The notes beneath the pieces were generated by a model that saw only the letters and a program-made list of their open reading frames with translations, was not told where the DNA came from and ran no database searches. Shown one piece after another: positions 5,632 to 9,081 of a stretch of DNA of 9,081 nucleotides. Source of the DNA: Euryarchaeota archaeon UBA39 (GTDB taxonomy: Archaea > Thermoplasmatota > Poseidoniia > Poseidoniales > Thalassarchaeaceae); contig DAQW01000131.1 in the NCBI GenBank assembly GCA_002503045.1, positions 19,618 through 28,698 on the forward strand, given 5' to 3'. The translations under genes were made by a program, and so were the position numbers. Position 1 is the first letter of the stretch. Each line of letters opens with the position of its first letter.

Positions 5632-7773
5632 ATGGCGACCGACAAGGCCCCGCTAGTAGAGTTACTCAAAGGGCAATGGACATCCATGTTTGGGATGGCA
5701 GGAATGTTCACTGTTACTATCTTTCTTTCTACTCTGATTCAACCATTTTACGACCGTGATGAATTACGTGCCTTCGGAGCAGCAGGGTCCACAAAAGTAG
5801 GATTTATTCTAGTAGAAGGCGTTTTTATCCTTATTTTTACTGCTGGTATAATCTGGTTAGCTAAGAAAAATATGCAAAAATTCATTCAAATTGGAATTCT
5901 TTTCGTTCTGTGGATTGCATTATCTTACAGTCTCGTTCCAATGGCTCATCTTGCTATCCCAACTGCTGAACTAACAGCTACTACCACTGAAACACAATCA
6001 GGTGGGCAAATTATGCAAGAATTAGGGGACGTAAATAGCATGATTTTCTTCGATGGAGATAACCTAATCTCTGTAGATCATGCTATTGGTATCGAAGGTA
6101 AATTTGCAGGTGGAACTATAAATTGGACATCAAATATTTCAGAAGTCAGAAATGAATCTGTATCAATTACACCTAATGGAAAAATGATTTACCATATTAT
6201 GTCATCAGCGAATGATTTCATAATTTGTGATATGACACAATGGATAAGAGTTGACTCCTCAAATGGAGAAGTAATCGAACGTTTTGATGATAATTGTAGC
6301 CTCGGATTTGTAGATAATCAAGAATCAGAATGGCAAATTTTTGGTCCTACTTTATTGAAGATAGATGAATTCAAACCTGTTGAATCAATAGATAGTCCTA
6401 GGGACAGGTCATGGGAATGGTTGATGCCCAACGAATTTGATTCAACAAATATTCTCTCTGCTGAGCATATTGGAGATAATCACATTTTGATAATTTCAAC
6501 TAGGTGGGCAGGTGTTTTAGAAATCCCTGCTGAACCTCATTCAGATGGTTTCAATCCACCATATATTCAACCAATATGGAATATTACTTTGCCTCAAGGG
6601 AATATGTTTACTGCATCGACATTTGGCAGTGATACATATGAAATTTACAACGATTCAGCAGAAGAATTTAGTCTATATTTAGGAACTCAAAATGGATCTG
6701 TTGAAGCATTTAGAATATATTCAAATGGTACAGTTATTGAAAATCAAGCTGTACAATTTGATGGAGCATTCAAAGGACCAATTAGAGCACTATTACTCGA
6801 AGATTGTTGTAATGGAGGATTAAATGATCTATGGGTTCTGGATGATCAAAATCTAAGAGTATTCATGGGATCATCAAAAATTGAAGCAACTCGCGACACT
6901 ACTGTCCCTGGAGATGGCCTAGTATCAATGGCAATTCAATATCAAAATCATGAAAGTTATACACAATTGAAAGAAGGAGTGATTTTACTTGATACAAATT
7001 CAAGTTCATTTGATGAACCATTGAAAATGGCTGTTTGGGATTTACCTGACGCTCCTCCATTTAACTTTGGAGGAGTAGGAATCTCTTGGGCAGATATTAT
7101 TGCTCTTTCACTTAGTATAATTCTAATGGCTGCAATTATTCTGCGTCCAGAGTGGTATATTGTAAACACAACAGGGATTTTGGTTGGTGCAGGAGTAAGT
7201 GTGATGTTGGGAGTTTCATTTGTTCCGTGGATTGTAATTATCTTCATGATTGCTATGGCAATATACGATCATTGGGCAGTAAATGGTAGTAAACACATGC
7301 TAACTTTAGCAGATACAATGATTGATCTCAAACTTCCAATTCTTCTCGTTGCTCCCAAGGACAAAGGTTACTCTTTCCTTGATGAAGACGATGGAAAAAT
7401 GGTTGAAAGAGATAGAGTTCACTCAACAAATGAGCAGCAAGTAGGAGTAAAACCAAACGAGGAAAGAAAAACTGCAGATGCAATGTTCATGGGACTAGGT
7501 GATGTAATCTTCCCAGGAATCTTAGTAATCTCGGCAATGACATGGTTACCTGATGAAATAGGATTTGCTGGCCTACATGGACCAACTGCGGTTGCATTTG
7601 GAACTCTAATTGGAGGCTTAGCAGGATATATCGCATTAATGACACAAGTAGCAAGAGGAAAGCCACAAGCAGGTCTACCATTACTAAACGGTGGCTCAAT
7701 TCTTGGATATTTGATTACAACAATTATTGTTCTAGGGTTTGATGCACTGGCGTTCAATATTACCCTATTCTGA
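5632..7773 (+). CDS. Presenilin-family (A22B) intramembrane aspartyl protease with large extracytoplasmic insert
   Basis: Predicted intramembrane protease of 713 residues that would cut membrane-spanning segments of other proteins. Nine hydrophobic helices are visible: about 19-39, 54-76, 84-105, 486-504, 510-528, 530-548, 619-640, 645-668 and 685-711. The catalytic motifs are intact: YD (Y545, D546) in helix 6, GLGD (621-624, D624) in helix 7, and GLPLLN (681-686) in place of the PAL motif before helix 9. KHMLTLADTMIDLKLPILLV (554-573) after helix 6 matches archaeal presenilin homologues. Unusually, about 370 residues (111-484) separate helices 3 and 4; with the presenilin topology (N-terminus inside) they face outward. 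This part has propeller-like strands (ITPNGKMIY, VDSSNGEVIERF), cysteines C199, C222, C392 and C393, and nine N-x-S/T sequons. The helix 6-7 loop is hydrophilic and acidic. Start: the ATG at 5632 is favoured; a GTG at 5566 and an ATG at 5602 would lie in the promoter. The protease call is firm, its substrate unknown. Confidence 0.88.
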   Translation: MATDKAPLVELLKGQWTSMFGMAGMFTVTIFLSTLIQPFYDRDELRAFGAAGSTKVGFILVEGVFILIFTAGIIWLAKKNMQKFIQIGILFVLWIALSYSLVPMAHLAIPTAELTATTTETQSGGQIMQELGDVNSMIFFDGDNLISVDHAIGIEGKFAGGTINWTSNISEVRNESVSITPNGKMIYHIMSSANDFIICDMTQWIRVDSSNGEVIERFDDNCSLGFVDNQESEWQIFGPTLLKIDEFKPVESIDSPRDRSWEWLMPNEFDSTNILSAEHIGDNHILIISTRWAGVLEIPAEPHSDGFNPPYIQPIWNITLPQGNMFTASTFGSDTYEIYNDSAEEFSLYLGTQNGSVEAFRIYSNGTVIENQAVQFDGAFKGPIRALLLEDCCNGGLNDLWVLDDQNLRVFMGSSKIEATRDTTVPGDGLVSMAIQYQNHESYTQLKEGVILLDTNSSSFDEPLKMAVWDLPDAPPFNFGGVGISWADIIALSLSIILMAAIILRPEWYIVNTTGILVGAGVSVMLGVSFVPWIVIIFMIAMAIYDHWAVNGSKHMLTLADTMIDLKLPILLVAPKDKGYSFLDEDDGKMVERDRVHSTNEQQVGVKPNEERKTADAMFMGLGDVIFPGILVISAMTWLPDEIGFAGLHGPTAVAFGTLIGGLAGYIALMTQVARGKPQAGLPLLNGGSILGYLITTIIVLGFDALAFNITLF

Positions 7774-7816
7774 TGCAAACGGTTGAAGCGAAGTGCCCCC
7801 TCGTAGGCCCGTTCAT

Positions 7817-9081
7817 ATGCTAGAGATGAGGATGTTCAGAGAATCAGCCGATGTTGTTCGTGCCGATCACGACCGTAGAGGAATCCCTCATGATTTGATA
7901 GATCAAGTCATTACATTAGACGAAGAATGGAAAGATCTTAGATACCAAGCGGATCAAATAAGAAGACAAAGAAATGAGGCAGCAAGAGAAATTGCTGCTG
8001 CTAAAAAGGCAGGGAATTCAGAAGAGGTTGAAAAAATCCTCTCACAAGTTGCAAATCTTGGTACTCAAATCGAAGAGTTAGGATCAAAGGCAGATGAAAC
8101 TGAGAAAAATAGAGATCGTATCAGAATGAAAATTCCTAACATCTTGCACGAAAGCGTACCAATTGGAGATGATGAGGAAGGAAATACATCACATTCAATG
8201 CATGGCCAAAGACCAGAATTCAATTTCAAACCTAAGGTTCACAATGATCTCATAGAAGAAAACAAGTGGGTTGATTTAGGAAGAGCAGCAAAAATTGTTG
8301 GATCAAGATTTTACTATCTCAAAGGAGATCTCGCTAGATTAGAATTAGCAATTCAACAATTTTCCATTGAATTCTTAGTTAACCGAGGTTTCACTTTGGT
8401 TCAACCCCCAGTAATGATGAATAGAGAAGCATACGAAGGTGTAACTGATTTGAGTGATTTTGAAACAGTAATGTATGATATTCAACCTGATGGGTATTAC
8501 GCTATTGCTACTAGTGAACATCCTCTAACTGCAATGTTCATGGATGAAATCATTGAACCTTCATTGCTTCCAATAAAAATGGTAGGAGTTAGTCCTTGTT
8601 TTCGTCGGGAAGTTGGAGCTCATGGATTATCTGATAAAGGAATTTGGAGAGTCCACCAATTCACAAAAGTAGAACAAATAATAATTTGTAAACCTGATGA
8701 ATCATGGGAACATCATGAAGATCTCCTGCAAAATTGTATCGAATTATGGGATCAACTTGGACTCCATTACCGAGTAGTAAACATTTGTTCTGGAGATATG
8801 GGAACAGTTGCAGCTAAGAAATACGATTTAGAAGCATGGTTGCCCGGAGTAGAGAGTTTCAAAGAAGTCGTTTCTTGTTCGAATTGTACTGATTATCAAG
8901 CTAACAGACTAAGAATGAGATACAGAACTTCTGATGGAAACTCTTCAGTTCATACATTGAATTCTACTGCTGTGGCCACTTCTAGAGCATTGGTGGCAAT
9001 AATGGAACAAAATCAAGAAGAAGACGGGAGAGTAAGAATTCCAGAGAAACTATTGCCATGGTTCAATAAACAAACACATTT
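7817..9081 (+). CDS. serS: Seryl-tRNA synthetase (class II), 3' end outside the window
   Basis: Charges tRNA-Ser (and tRNA-Sec where present) with serine in the cytoplasm. The window holds 421 complete codons and no stop, so the gene runs off the edge; the family is about 420-460 residues, so little is missing. Residues 1-110 are the N-terminal tRNA-binding arm, a charged antiparallel coiled coil (about 28-105). The class II catalytic core follows: motif 1 around RGFTLVQPPVM (190-200), serine/ATP pocket TSEHP (232-236), motif 2 from CFRREVG to HQFTKVE (261-286), SCSNCTDYQ (353-361), and motif 3 NSTAVATSRALVAIME (382-397) with the class II arginine R390. TSEHP points to the archaeal branch of the standard SerRS, not the rare methanogen type. 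The start at ATG 7817 gives MLEMRMFRES, as in the family; an in-frame GTG at 7793 would add eight residues. It lies 43 bases after the presenilin-family gene on the same strand, with no clear terminator or strong promoter between, so read-through is possible. Confidence 0.95.
   Translation, partial: MLEMRMFRESADVVRADHDRRGIPHDLIDQVITLDEEWKDLRYQADQIRRQRNEAAREIAAAKKAGNSEEVEKILSQVANLGTQIEELGSKADETEKNRDRIRMKIPNILHESVPIGDDEEGNTSHSMHGQRPEFNFKPKVHNDLIEENKWVDLGRAAKIVGSRFYYLKGDLARLELAIQQFSIEFLVNRGFTLVQPPVMMNREAYEGVTDLSDFETVMYDIQPDGYYAIATSEHPLTAMFMDEIIEPSLLPIKMVGVSPCFRREVGAHGLSDKGIWRVHQFTKVEQIIICKPDESWEHHEDLLQNCIELWDQLGLHYRVVNICSGDMGTVAAKKYDLEAWLPGVESFKEVVSCSNCTDYQANRLRMRYRTSDGNSSVHTLNSTAVATSRALVAIMEQNQEEDGRVRIPEKLLPWFNKQTH

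Noticed and set aside
5358..5711. Minus-strand open frame across the divergent promoter region
   Set aside because: It runs in another frame through folC and the protease start, has an odd composition (basic, Trp/Tyr/His scattered) and no family motif. It is a shadow of the real genes.
6957..7778. Minus-strand open frames opposite the protease transmembrane region
   Set aside because: They mirror the hydrophobic codons of helices 4-9, a common source of spurious antisense frames. There is no ribosome site or motif.
7774..7816. Terminator or RNA element between the protease gene and serS
   Set aside because: The 43-base gap is locally richer in G+C, but I find no stem followed by a T-run and no convincing TATA box.
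1..9081. CRISPR array, insertion sequence, prophage or defence island
   Set aside because: No regularly spaced repeats, terminal inverted repeats, transposase or integrase motifs are seen. The Lhr helicase is not Cas3: it lacks an HD domain and has the Lhr C-terminal half.

Overview
This A+T-rich window is densely coding and looks archaeal, most probably from a marine planktonic Thermoplasmatota: Marine Group II (Poseidoniales) first, Marine Group III as an alternative. The reasons are an Lhr-type large helicase with the archaeal C-terminal end, a kinase of the archaeal UPF0200 (dephospho-CoA-kinase-like) family, an archaeal presenilin-type (A22B) membrane protease, a SerRS with the archaeal-style TSEHP motif, GGTGA-type ribosome binding sites and TATA-like promoter elements. 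The lineage is inferred from gene content and was not computed.

Layout. Positions 1-66 hold a short leader with no recognisable gene. On the + strand, the Lhr helicase (about 67-3063) is followed by a small P-loop nucleotide kinase (about 3099-3650). The kinase runs tail-to-tail, with a 13-base overlap, into a minus-strand pair: folC (folylpolyglutamate synthase family, 4121-5560) upstream of a dCMP deaminase gene (3638-4087), 33 bases apart and probably one transcript. Head-to-head with folC, across a gap of only 71 bases, starts a + strand gene for a nine-helix presenilin-family protease (5632-7773). It carries a large extracytoplasmic insert that looks like a beta-propeller. After 43 bases comes serS (7817 onward), which is cut by the window edge after 421 codons. 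No intergenic stretch reaches 300 bases, and I see no tRNA, rRNA, CRISPR array, insertion sequence or prophage.

How the genes fit together. The minus-strand pair makes biochemical sense: dCMP deaminase supplies dUMP, and FolC retains the folate cofactor that thymidylate synthase uses to turn dUMP into dTMP. The kinase facing the deaminase belongs to a P-loop family resembling the N-terminal part of yeast-type dCMP deaminase, where kinase-like and deaminase regions sit in one chain. This suggests the two neighbours are functionally connected. Lhr (nucleic-acid helicase) and SerRS are housekeeping genes. The least ordinary item is the presenilin homologue: its catalytic motifs are intact, but about 370 residues are inserted between helices 3 and 4, on the outer face, with propeller-like strands, paired cysteines and many N-glycosylation sequons.
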